From Brevibacillus massiliensis (GTDB taxonomy: Bacteria > Bacillota > Bacilli > Brevibacillales > Brevibacillaceae): a DNA stretch of 64,000 bases. A program made the translations under genes and the position numbers. The stretch covers positions 497,417 through 561,416 of the forward strand of contig NZ_HE978536.1 of the NCBI RefSeq assembly GCF_000311785.1, read 5' to 3'. Each line of letters starts with the position of its first letter. Positions within the stretch are counted from its first letter, which is position 1. Shown one piece after another: positions 17,692-25,701 of this stretch. A model generated the notes under the pieces. It was not told the origin of the DNA. It made no database searches and was given only the letters and a program-made list of their open reading frames with translations.

Positions 17692-18597
17692 TCACGATTG
17701 TTTTTTGCCGTACAAGACGATCAGGTGCACCGTCACCTCCATCGCGTTCATCTCCATGACTTTTTGCAGCCGCTCTTCATCTGCCTGCCAGGAGAGCGGC
17801 GTCATCCTCACCAGATGCAGGGTGGCCGGGCGATCCAGCGTAACGATGCAGCGCACGCTCTCCCGATCGACGAGAGCAAAGTGTTCGCGAAAACGAGCTT
17901 CCGTATCTGCGCTGGCATCTCCCTGCCGACCCGTCTGACCGTAAAGCGCACTCCTCAATTCCTGCAGGTACCCGCTGCCGGGAATCACCTTGATGAGCAT
18001 TCCGTCATCGGCAAGGATTCGCCGAAATTCCGCGTAGTTGGACGGCGACAACATGTTGAGCAGCAGCGGGAATTGTCTATCGGCAAACGGCGACCTAGCG
18101 ATGTCCGCGACACACCAGATCGCCTGCGGATGTTCTCTGGCTGCGAGCAGAATCCCCTCTTTGGAAATATCCGCACCAACACCCAAAACCGGCGCTGACA
18201 TCTTGCGGATGAGCTTCTCCCGAATCCTCGCGAGGTGAGATCCTTCCCCGCACCCGGCATCCGCTATTTTTATCAACTCGCTGCCAAAGCTGCCCTCTTG
18301 CGCGATCCGCTCGCTTATCCCTTCATGCAGCAGCTCAAAAAAGCCGCTGCTGCAGATCCGCTTACGGGATTCAAACAACTGTTTGTCATATTTGGCCTTG
18401 GCAGGATGGGACAAAAAGTTTAGATATCCCCGTCTGGACAGATCAAAACTGTGGCGGCGGGAACATTGCAGACTTTGCCCATCTGCCAGCTTCATCCCGC
18501 TCTGACAGATCGGGCAGCGAAACATCTCCTCATGCGCTGCTATCAGGCCTGCACTTCTCATCTTTTTGCTGTTTTTGGACACAAAAAAGCACCCCAT
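17692..18597 (-). CDS. rlmA: 23S rRNA (guanine-N1)-methyltransferase, RlmA type
   Basis: The 301-aa protein has an N-terminal zinc-binding motif FRCPICQSGM...LQCSRRHSFDLSR followed by GYLNFL, characteristic of RlmA enzymes that methylate 23S rRNA near position 745/748. The SAM-binding motif is IKIADAGCGEGSHLARI, followed by VGADISKEGILLAA. The N-terminal start is uncertain: no strong ribosome-binding site precedes the ATG at 18597, and a later in-frame start at 18561 (MRSAGLIAA) is possible. It appears monocistronic, with a shared terminator downstream. Confidence 0.8.
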   Translation of the reverse strand: MGCFFVSKNSKKMRSAGLIAAHEEMFRCPICQSGMKLADGQSLQCSRRHSFDLSRRGYLNFLSHPAKAKYDKQLFESRKRICSSGFFELLHEGISERIAQEGSFGSELIKIADAGCGEGSHLARIREKLIRKMSAPVLGVGADISKEGILLAAREHPQAIWCVADIARSPFADRQFPLLLNMLSPSNYAEFRRILADDGMLIKVIPGSGYLQELRSALYGQTGRQGDASADTEARFREHFALVDRESVRCIVTLDRPATLHLVRMTPLSWQADEERLQKVMEMNAMEVTVHLIVLYGKKQS

Positions 18598-18752
18598 TCA
18601 TTCGTGGTCGGTGAATGAAAAAAGGCACAGTCAAATAACCCGATGCCAATTGAACGAAAAAATTGACCGGGTTTAGATGAACTGCACCTCTCATTACCGG
18701 AAACGAATGAATTGGATGATCATCTCAGCATACCCCTCACTGATCGCAAATG

Positions 18753-18779
18753 AAAAACAAGGGACATCTGCCCCTTGTT
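18753..18779 (-). terminator. Terminator of the MFS-cyclodeaminase-glyoxalase operon
   Basis: On the minus strand ACAAGGG, an 8-base loop and CCCTTGT are followed by TTTTTC. It lies about 55 bp after the glyoxalase-like gene. The rest of 18598-18832 shows no gene. Confidence 0.75.
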
Positions 18780-18832
18780 AGTATACAGCTTCCCTGCCGG
18801 AATGTGAATACGCTGCCCTGGCATGGGATGTA

Positions 18833-19636
18833 TTACAGTTGATAGAAGCTGCCCAAGACAAAGTGCCTGGCTGAGCTGCATGCCTTCCCCGAAAACCGGA
18901 CCAGAAACGGTCTTTCTCCGCGTTCGTCCAACGTTCGGGCGACAACACCTTCCCCCAGGGGACTGCACAGCAAAACATCTCCACCGTCACATGCGAGCGC
19001 CTGACAAACCGCTTGAAGCTCGCTGTCCGTATAAGGCTCCCCCGGCACAAGGCCAAACCACTCCTGCCAGCGGGCGGCCGTCTCCTCCAACTTCTGTACG
19101 GCGCAGGCCACGTACTCAATCCGCAGGCTGCCGGCGGGGTGTTGCGCTATGATCCGGCGTTCGGTCAAGTCCCGGCGCCGCTCATCATCCCCCTCGCCCC
19201 ACTGGATAAAGAAGGGCAGCGGCAGGCCGCCCCGTTCACTTTCCACAAACAGCATCTGCCAGTGAATGATGCTGCCATCTGCACGGGTACGGCTTCCCAG
19301 GACCGGTCCCGTCACAGTTAGTCCCTTGCTCTGCATCTGCGAAGCCAAGCCCGCCATGTCGCTGGTCCGAAGCGCAATGCGCGACAGGCCTTCATTGTCC
19401 GGCAGATCAGCCGCAATCTGGCGGATCAGCCCGTTGCCTTGGACCTTTGCTGCCCTCTGCCGGTCTTCGATCGCCAGGAACTCCAGGTAGGTGAGATCAA
19501 AGTAACAAAGGCTGTTGTGCGTGCCCCAGTTTTCGTGCCTCCCGCCTGCGACGGCGCGAAGGCCCAGCCGCTCTATCGCTTGTACGGCTGTTTCCGGATG
19601 ACTGTTGATAAAATGGACGAGATGATCAAGCGACAG
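18833..19636 (-). CDS. Glyoxalase-like (VOC superfamily) protein, probable CTG start
   Basis: The conserved frame begins SLDHLVHFINSHPETAVQAI, well upstream of the first ATG at 19357. It includes GGRHENWGTHNSLCYFDLTY and LEFLAIEDRQRA, which belong to Glyoxalase_3-type proteins, so starting at 19357 would drop 93 conserved residues. No ATG, GTG or TTG fits; a CTG at 19636 lies nine bases after GGAGGGG, and an ATT at 19645 is the alternative. The product would be about 267 aa with two VOC repeats. Substrate is unknown. It lies 22 bp after the cyclodeaminase gene, in one operon with it and the transporter. Confidence 0.75.
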   Translation of the reverse strand: MSLDHLVHFINSHPETAVQAIERLGLRAVAGGRHENWGTHNSLCYFDLTYLEFLAIEDRQRAAKVQGNGLIRQIAADLPDNEGLSRIALRTSDMAGLASQMQSKGLTVTGPVLGSRTRADGSIIHWQMLFVESERGGLPLPFFIQWGEGDDERRRDLTERRIIAQHPAGSLRIEYVACAVQKLEETAARWQEWFGLVPGEPYTDSELQAVCQALACDGGDVLLCSPLGEGVVARTLDERGERPFLVRFSGKACSSARHFVLGSFYQL

Positions 19637-19658
19637 CGAGGCAATCCCCTCCCTTTTT

Positions 19659-20648
19659 TCAGATCGTTACTTCCGTGCCGAGCTGAAGCGCCTTCGCCCG
19701 TTCGTAGACGGCTTGCGCGACTACGGTATCCAAACAGGCGATGCCGACTGATTTGTACAAGGTAATCTCGTCATTGGTTTCGCGTCCGGGCTTTTGACCC
19801 GCAACGATTTCACCCAGCTCCGCGTGCAGCAGCTCAAAGCTCCACTCCCCACTGGCTTCGGGGATCAGCAGATCACCCGCTTCGTGCTGTGCTCCTTCGA
19901 GCGTATCTACCACGATCTTCCGGCATTTTTGCAGTGTGACAAGATCCACTTCCCGCATGTGCGGCTGGTAGGCCCCGATCGCGTTGACATGCGTCCCGTT
20001 TTTCAGCAGATGGCCGTCAAATAGCGGTTCTGTAGACTTGGTGCTGCAGATCACCACATCTGCGGACTCCACCGCCTGGTTGGCATCTGCTGCAACTTCA
20101 ATCTGCCCGTTCCAGTCGGGCTACAGCTCGCGGACCGTCTGTTTGAGCTGTTCCGCCTTTTCCCGCGTCCGATTGAACAGCGACAGCTTCCGCAGCTTCC
20201 GGACCTCCATCACCGCCTGAATCTGCCCGATCGCCTGAGCGCCGCAGCCGAGCACGGCGCATACCTCGGCATCCTCTCTCGCCAGGTACTTGGTGGCTAC
20301 ACCGCTGCTGGCGCCGGTACGCAGCACGGTCAAGTATGTGGCATCCATCAGCGCCACGTGCCGTCCTGTTCTGGCTTCAGTCAGCAGAATCACGCCTTGC
20401 AGCGCCGGCAGCCCTTTAGCCGGGTTGTCCGGAAAAATGCTGACCACCTTTGCCGCCACATAGTCCACAGGCTCAATGTAAGAAGGCATGTAGAGGGTGG
20501 TCGCTCCAAATTTTTTGTGCTCCACCCCTGTGCGTACCGGTGTCACCGTCTTTCCTTCGATCAGGTACGAAAACGCCTGCTCCACATCCCGCAGGCAGTC
20601 TTTCATCGCGTACATCCCGCGAATATCTTCTCGAGCCAAGATGAGCAC
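19659..20648 (-). pseudogene. Ornithine cyclodeaminase/mu-crystallin family protein with in-frame amber codon
   Basis: The frame starts with GTG at 20648 (GAGGTGG upstream; VLILAREDIRGMYAMKDCL) and continues through the NAD-binding motif CAVLGCGAQAIGQIQAV. A single TAG at 20121-20123 interrupts it after QTVREL. The same frame then reads PDWNGQIEVAADANQAVESA and on to the normal C-terminus at 19659, about 329 codons in all, the usual family length. A CAG to TAG change is the simplest cause. Relatives act as ornithine cyclodeaminase, alanine dehydrogenase or imine reductase; the substrate here is unclear. It lies between an MHS transporter and a glyoxalase-like gene. Sequencing error remains possible. 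Confidence 0.85.
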
Positions 20649-20673
20649 GGCCCCCACCTCTTTTCTTTTTCGT

Positions 20674-21972
20674 TCAACTGTTTTCCAATTCCACGTCTTT
20701 CGTTTCCCCGATGCGGGCAACGGATACCAAGGAGATGATCCCGGTCAAAATCATGTAAAGCGCAATCGGAATCCAAGTATGAAATCTGTCAAGCAGGGCA
20801 GCAGCAATGAGCGGCGCCGTTCCCCCAGCCAGAGCGGCCCCCAGTTGATAGCCTAAAGAAACCCCGGTGTAGCGAACATTTGTGTTGAAAATTTCAGAAA
20901 ACATCGTGCCCAGTACTGCGGTCACCGGAGCCCACAGAATGCCCAGGCCGATCACTGTCGCCAGAATCAGCCAGACGGCAGACTTCAGCGAGAGCAGGTA
21001 AAAGTACGGGAATGCAAATAGGATAATGGCAATCGTCCCGCCGATGTACAAGGGCTTCCTGCCGATTTTGTCGGAAAGCCTGCCCATCAAGGGAATCATG
21101 ATCGTGGTAATCAGTGTGGCGATGGTCACCGCGTTTAGGGCGGTAACTTGTTCAAAGCCCTGGTACTTCGTCGCGTAGGCGATGACAAAGGTAGCAAAAA
21201 TATAAAAAGGGCCGGTTTCCACCACTTTCGCCCCGACTGCGATCAGAACGGATTTCCAGTGGTAGCGCAGAGTTTGGACGATCGGTACCTTGACGATATC
21301 GCCGCTTCCTTTCGCTGCCTGAAACGCGGGGGTCTCATCGATTCCTTTGCGAATCCACAGACCGAAGAAGACGAGCAGGATGCTGAGAATAAACGGCAGT
21401 CGCCATCCCCATGAGATAAATTGCTCTTCCGGAAGCAGGCTCACGACCGAGACAGCCAGCGTTCCCAGCAGCATGCCGATGGTAACCCCCATTTGCGGAA
21501 TGCTGCCGAAAAATCCGCGTTTTTCCTTGCCCGAATACTCCACCGCCAACAGCAGGGCTCCGCCCCACTCGCCTCCGATACCAAGCCCTTGAATCAGGCG
21601 CATGGCAACCAACAAGATGGGAGCCCATACTCCGATGGAATCGTAAGCAGGCAATAAGCCAATGAAAACCGTAGCGCCGCCCATCAAGGACAAGGTCAAC
21701 ACCAGTGTCTTTTTCCGTCCGATCTTATCGCCGATATGACTAAAAATAATCCCGCCCAGCGGACGAATGAAAAAAGGCAGCGCAAATGACAGGTACGACA
21801 GCAGCAGGCCGACAATCGGGTCAAAGTTGGGAAAGAACAGTTTGTTAAATACCAGCGAAGCCATCGTACCGTACAAAAAATAGTCAAACCACTCAATCGA
21901 ACTCCCTACCAAGCTCGCCACCAATGCTTTGGCGGTTGTCCTTTTGGAAATCTCCAGCTGAATTTGAGCCAT
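20674..21972 (-). CDS. MFS transporter, metabolite:H+ symporter (MHS) family
   Basis: The 432-aa protein has twelve hydrophobic segments and MHS hallmarks: SLVGSSIEWFDYFLYGTMA at the N-terminus, SHIGDKIGRKKTLVLTL between helices 2 and 3, and RLIQGLGIGGEWGGALLLAV. The family includes ShiA, ProP and citrate or dicarboxylate symporters. The substrate cannot be assigned, but cotranscription with an ornithine cyclodeaminase-like gene suggests an amino or imino acid. It is the first gene of a three-gene operon, 25 bp upstream of the cyclodeaminase start. Confidence 0.9.
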   Translation of the reverse strand: MAQIQLEISKRTTAKALVASLVGSSIEWFDYFLYGTMASLVFNKLFFPNFDPIVGLLLSYLSFALPFFIRPLGGIIFSHIGDKIGRKKTLVLTLSLMGGATVFIGLLPAYDSIGVWAPILLVAMRLIQGLGIGGEWGGALLLAVEYSGKEKRGFFGSIPQMGVTIGMLLGTLAVSVVSLLPEEQFISWGWRLPFILSILLVFFGLWIRKGIDETPAFQAAKGSGDIVKVPIVQTLRYHWKSVLIAVGAKVVETGPFYIFATFVIAYATKYQGFEQVTALNAVTIATLITTIMIPLMGRLSDKIGRKPLYIGGTIAIILFAFPYFYLLSLKSAVWLILATVIGLGILWAPVTAVLGTMFSEIFNTNVRYTGVSLGYQLGAALAGGTAPLIAAALLDRFHTWIPIALYMILTGIISLVSVARIGETKDVELENS

Positions 21973-22236
21973 TTCTGCCCTCCTTATCCTATTGTCCTGA
22001 AAATTCTAAATTAACTTGCAGACATTCGTCAAGCTTGATTTGCCATATTTGTAGTAAAATACAGGAAAAGACAATGGATTCGAATGAGGAGTATCTGTAG
22101 CGGCAATAAAGCTGCTCGATTTAAAGGGAATATTCTGCTTTTTCTCCCGGCTTGGCCTATGCTAAGATAGTAATGTGGTTCCAGAATAAGGAATATCATT
22201 GGAAAATTCAAACTTGAATGAGACTAGGTGAGACTT

Positions 22237-23154
22237 TTGAGTAAATCAATGGCTTGGCTGTTTTTGATTCTGGCAAACGTTTTTTGGGCCGGCAACTACA
22301 TCTTTGGCAAATTCGTAACCGCAGAGGTTTCGCCGCTCGGCATTACCTTTGCCCGCTGGCTGCTCGCCCTGTTTTTGCTCTTTCCCCTTGCCTTGTGGAT
22401 CGAAAAACCGGATTGGCGGCAGGTGAAAAAAGCGTGGCTGCCGCTCGCCGTTCTGGGTTTGACCGGGGCCATCGGCTACAACATCACCCTTTACGCCGCG
22501 CTGAAATTCACGACGGCGACCAACGCCGCGCTCGTCAATGCTCTCAATCCCGCACTGATCGTGTTATGTTCTGCATTCCTGCTTCGCGAGCGCATGGCCA
22601 AAGCGCAGATTGGCGGCTTCCTGCTGTCGCTGATCGGCGTGCTCTTCATCCTGACGCAGGGCAGCCTGTCACGGCTTTTATCGACGGATTACAACAAAGG
22701 GGATCTGTTGATGCTGGCCGCGATTTCATCCTGGACGTTATACTCTCTGCTGATAAAAAAGCTGACGAACATTCCGCCGATTACAGCGACAGCCGTCTCT
22801 TCCCTGATCGCCGTGTTCATGATGCTGCCCTTTGTCGCCAGCAGTCCTGTTTTTATCCAGCCGATCGGAACCCGGTCTGTGATCGGTATCGTGTATATGG
22901 CCGTGTTTCCCTCCGTCGGTTCCTATTTGCTGTGGAACTTTTCGCTGCGCACTGTCTCAGCCAGCCAGGCGGGCATAACGCTCAACCTGATACCCGTCTT
23001 TACCGCGCTGATCGGCATCACCATCGGAGAGCAAGTGACCGTCGCACAAATCCTCGGCGGCTTGCTCGTCTTCGCCGGCGTTACCCTGACATCTGTCTCC
23101 CCTGGCCGTTGGCGGCTGAGCCGCGGGAAACGGAGCGAGTCGCTGTTGCGATAA
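22237..23154 (+). CDS. EamA/DMT-family transporter
   Basis: A ten-helix drug/metabolite transporter with two EamA repeats. The first repeat begins WLFLILANVFWAGNYIFGKF and contains YNITLYAALKFTTATNAALV; the second begins GDLLMLAAISSWTLYSLLIK and contains LRTVSASQAGITLNLIPVFT. I prefer the TTG at 22237 because AGGTGA lies five bases upstream, giving 305 aa; a GTG three codons earlier is possible. Substrate is unknown. It is transcribed divergently from the MHS transporter; the intergenic region 21973-22236 shows no other gene. Confidence 0.88.
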   Translation: MSKSMAWLFLILANVFWAGNYIFGKFVTAEVSPLGITFARWLLALFLLFPLALWIEKPDWRQVKKAWLPLAVLGLTGAIGYNITLYAALKFTTATNAALVNALNPALIVLCSAFLLRERMAKAQIGGFLLSLIGVLFILTQGSLSRLLSTDYNKGDLLMLAAISSWTLYSLLIKKLTNIPPITATAVSSLIAVFMMLPFVASSPVFIQPIGTRSVIGIVYMAVFPSVGSYLLWNFSLRTVSASQAGITLNLIPVFTALIGITIGEQVTVAQILGGLLVFAGVTLTSVSPGRWRLSRGKRSESLLR

Positions 23155-23234
23155 CCGCTAACCGCTGGGAACGAACAATATTGGATTACTTTCTGTGAAA
23201 AGTCGGTGCGATTTTGCAGCAGGAGGAATGAAGG

Positions 23235-23978
23235 ATGGCGGATGTTCGATATCGCCCGGGAAATTACGGCATCGACGCACCCAACGTCGTACGCAGCCTG
23301 ATCCTCCTCGGAATTGGCTGCCTTGTTCTTGGCGTTGCGTCGTTTTACGTTTTTCCGGAAAGATTGCATTGGCTCGGCGCCGCAATCGGCACGGTTTTGT
23401 CGCTTTCGTTCCTGATCCTGCTCGCCGAATCGCTGTACATGGTATGGAGCAGCAAGGTTGGGAAATACCGCATGCGGGAGACATTGCTCCATTTCATCAA
23501 TCTGCGCGGAGACGAGTTGCTGCTCGACGCCGGATGCGGCCGAGGCCTGGTCTTGAACGCAGCCGCACGCAGATTGACGACGGGGAAAGCGTACGGCATC
23601 GACATTTGGAACAAGCAGGACCAATCGGGCAACGAACCGGAAGTGACCAAGGAGAACGCCCGGTTGGAAGGGGTAGCCGAGCGCGTAGAAGTGTTGAACG
23701 GAGACATGCGAGCCATTCCGTTTCCCGACGGTCATTTCGATGCGGTCATCTCCAGTCTCGCCGTCCACAACATTTCCAATCGCGAGGAGCGGCGCAGGGC
23801 GCTGGGAGAAATGATGCGGGTATTGAAACCGGGCGGCCGATTGGCCATTCTTGACTTTCAGAATGTGCGGGAATACGCTGATGCGCTCCGCGAGCTGGAA
23901 GCACTCGACGTCCAAATCTTCGGGCCGTATTGGTCGATGTTCCCCCCAGTGCGGATCGTCGCCGGACGCAAAAAATAA
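23235..23978 (+). CDS. Membrane-anchored class I SAM methyltransferase
   Basis: The 247-aa protein has two N-terminal transmembrane helices (residues about 20-40 and 48-70), then a methyltransferase domain. Motif I is LLDAGCGRGLVLNAA near residue 98, followed by AYGIDIW and VLNGDMRAIPFPDGHFDAVI, then MRVLKPGGRLAILDF. The ATG follows GGAGGAATGAAGG. Substrate is unknown; the membrane anchor suggests a lipid or quinone-like substrate. A hairpin terminator follows, so it is probably monocistronic or ends a short operon with the DMT gene. Confidence 0.85.
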   Translation: MADVRYRPGNYGIDAPNVVRSLILLGIGCLVLGVASFYVFPERLHWLGAAIGTVLSLSFLILLAESLYMVWSSKVGKYRMRETLLHFINLRGDELLLDAGCGRGLVLNAAARRLTTGKAYGIDIWNKQDQSGNEPEVTKENARLEGVAERVEVLNGDMRAIPFPDGHFDAVISSLAVHNISNREERRRALGEMMRVLKPGGRLAILDFQNVREYADALRELEALDVQIFGPYWSMFPPVRIVAGRKK

Positions 23979-23985
23979 TGCGGCA

Positions 23986-24024
23986 AAAAAGGGCTGCAGC
24001 TGTAAAATGGAACAGGCCCTTTTG
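23986..24024 (+). terminator. Probable terminator after the methyltransferase
   Basis: AAAAGGGCTG pairs with CAGGCCCTTTT with one bulged base, ending in a short T run. Confidence 0.55.
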
Positions 24025-24103
24025 AACGGCGCTAGACCAATTCATGCCGCAGGTGCGATAATAGAAAAGTAAAAAACAGGCGAACAGGAAGGTTGTGCAT
24101 AGC

Positions 24104-24931
24104 ATGAAGCTTTTCATTTCTGCAGATATGGAAGGGATTTCCGGAATCGTCGACCCGACTTACATAGATCCGAAGTACGGAGTCAACTACGAACGGGGAC
24201 GCCGATTGATGACCGACGATGTCAATGCAGTCGTTGAAGCTGCCGTGGAATCCGGAGCGACAGAAATCATCGTCACGGACAGCCATTCGAGAATGAACAA
24301 CATCCTGATCGAACACCTCCATCCGAAGGCCAGACTGCTCTCCGGCTCGCCGCGCGACCATTCGATGATGCAGGGACTCGATTCCTCGTTTGATGCTGCC
24401 TTCTTCATCGGCTACCACACCAGACACGGTGTACCGGGTGTGCTTAGCCATACAATGGGACGCCCGATCAGAAATCTTTACATCAACGGCCGGGTCATGG
24501 GTGAATTCGGCTTTAACGCTGTCTGCGCCGGATTGTACGGCGTGCCGGTCTGCCTCGTCTCCGGCGACAACCTGGTCGCAGAGGAGGCCAAGGAGCTCAT
24601 TCCCGGCATTGCGACCGCAGTCGTCAAATACGCCCACTCCCGTACCTCGGCGCTCTGTCTGGCGTTGGAGGAAAGCCGGCAGGAACTCAAGCAGAAGACA
24701 AAAGAAGCTCTCGCAAAAAGGGCACAGCTCTCACCCGTCAACGTGCAGGTGCCGCTCACCTGCAAAATCGAATTTTCCCACGCCGGGGAAGCCGAGATGG
24801 CGGCGATCGTGCCCGGTTCCATGTATGAGACCGGCTCGTCTGAGGTCACCTTTGTCGCGCAGAATCAATCGGAGCTGTACCGCACGATGCGGGCGATGCT
24901 GAATCTGGCCGATACGGTTCAATTTACCTAA
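24104..24931 (+). CDS. dppA: D-aminopeptidase DppA-like, peptidase family M55
   Basis: From the ATG at 24104 (MKLFISADMEGISGIVDPTY) the product is 275 aa, matching M55 peptidases. Zinc-ligand motifs are visible: DMEG near residues 8-11, IVTDSHSRMNN near residue 60, FFIGYHTRHG near residue 104 and GEFGFNA near residue 133. B. subtilis DppA forms a decameric zinc D-aminopeptidase acting on D-Ala peptides under starvation. No dpp transporter genes are adjacent here, so it may serve cell-wall peptide turnover alone. An in-frame GTG three codons upstream is too close to GGAAGG. Confidence 0.92.
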   Translation: MKLFISADMEGISGIVDPTYIDPKYGVNYERGRRLMTDDVNAVVEAAVESGATEIIVTDSHSRMNNILIEHLHPKARLLSGSPRDHSMMQGLDSSFDAAFFIGYHTRHGVPGVLSHTMGRPIRNLYINGRVMGEFGFNAVCAGLYGVPVCLVSGDNLVAEEAKELIPGIATAVVKYAHSRTSALCLALEESRQELKQKTKEALAKRAQLSPVNVQVPLTCKIEFSHAGEAEMAAIVPGSMYETGSSEVTFVAQNQSELYRTMRAMLNLADTVQFT

Positions 24932-24941
24932 ACATAGGAAA

Positions 24942-24971
24942 GGACGCGGAGAAAAGTCCCGCGTCCTTTTT
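24942..24971 (+). terminator. Terminator after dppA
   Basis: GGACGCGG, an 8-base loop and CCGCGTCC are followed by TTTTT. Confidence 0.9.
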
Positions 24972-25065
24972 GCTTTGGCGAACATGGGTCATGGAAACCG
25001 GGAAAAATGGGCTCGCTTCGTTCGTGGCACGCCGACAGGGAAGCGGCACTGTCCGTCTGCACTCC

Positions 25066-25143
25066 AAAAAACGGCACGTCGCCCAAAAATGACTGGTAGT
25101 GTTTCAACGTAGAATTTGGTCGACAAGCGTGTGCCGTTTTTTT
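25066..25143. terminator. Long-loop hairpin downstream of vanZ
   Basis: AAAAAACGGCAC and GTGCCGTTTTTT form a 12-bp perfect stem separated by about 53 bases. Both sides end in T runs on the relevant strand, so it may act in both directions. The remainder of the 287-bp gap 24932-25218 has no recognisable gene. Confidence 0.45.
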
Positions 25144-25181
25144 CCGTTCCGACTGGGTAGGCGTGCCAAGGCCTGCGCTCG
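25129..25181. repeat. Dispersed intergenic repeat, copy A
   Basis: This 53-bp stretch closely matches 59704-59757. Shared blocks include GTGTGCCG, TTTTTTCCGTT and TGCCAAGGCCTGCG, with one single-base indel and a handful of substitutions. It overlaps a terminator arm and lies downstream of vanZ. Confidence 0.65.
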
Positions 25182-25218
25182 CTCCATTTTTCTCGGTTTC
25201 TCGGCTGCTTCAGATGAA

Positions 25219-25701
25219 TCAAACCCTTTTTCTTGCCAGAAACAGGTAAATCAACAAGAGAGAAACCATCACACCCGCGGTATCGAGGACCACGTCGACA
25301 ATCATCCCGGTACGGCCGGGGGTAAACGTCTGGTGCCACTCGTCGAGCACGGCCGCAACTACCGCGAAGAGGCCGCTCCACGGCAGGGCTGCATGTGCCG
25401 GGCAAACATGTCGGAGCAGTCGGAAGGCAAAAAACGTAAGCAGGGCAAAGAAGGTGAAGTGGGTCCCTTTCCTGACAAAAAACTCGAGAAACCCGGCCAC
25501 CCCGACATTCTCGACACTGATCTCCTTCGCTCCGTAGCGAAAAGAAATGTCACCCAGCTGTTGTATCGCCTGCTCATTATCGACAAACTTATCAATCGTC
25601 TGGCGCAAGTCCTGTTTTTCGTACGGCATCTCAGACGAGACAAACAGCCCGACGACCAGCAGGAGCAGCAGCAAAGCATCCCGGAACTGGCGTCTTGTCA
25701 A
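25219..25701 (-). CDS. VanZ-like family membrane protein
   Basis: The 160-aa protein has about four hydrophobic segments and the VanZ-family core AAVLDEWHQTFTPGRTGMI followed by VDVVLDTAGV. VanZ relatives influence teicoplanin resistance, but most family members have no known function. Its ATG overlaps the stop of the nucleotide-sugar dehydrogenase gene by 4 bp, so the two are translationally coupled. That pairing suggests an envelope-polysaccharide role. Confidence 0.85.
   Translation of the reverse strand: MTRRQFRDALLLLLLVVGLFVSSEMPYEKQDLRQTIDKFVDNEQAIQQLGDISFRYGAKEISVENVGVAGFLEFFVRKGTHFTFFALLTFFAFRLLRHVCPAHAALPWSGLFAVVAAVLDEWHQTFTPGRTGMIVDVVLDTAGVMVSLLLIYLFLARKRV

Noticed and set aside
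18597-18619. Inverted repeat TTCATTC-N9-GAATGAA at the rlmA start, considered as a FadR-like operator
   Set aside because: Spacing and sequence do not fit the FadR box and the repeat overlaps the uncertain start codon.
22029-22211. 60-codon minus-strand frame upstream of the MHS transporter
   Set aside because: No ribosome-binding site or recognisable feature; it lies across the divergent promoter region.
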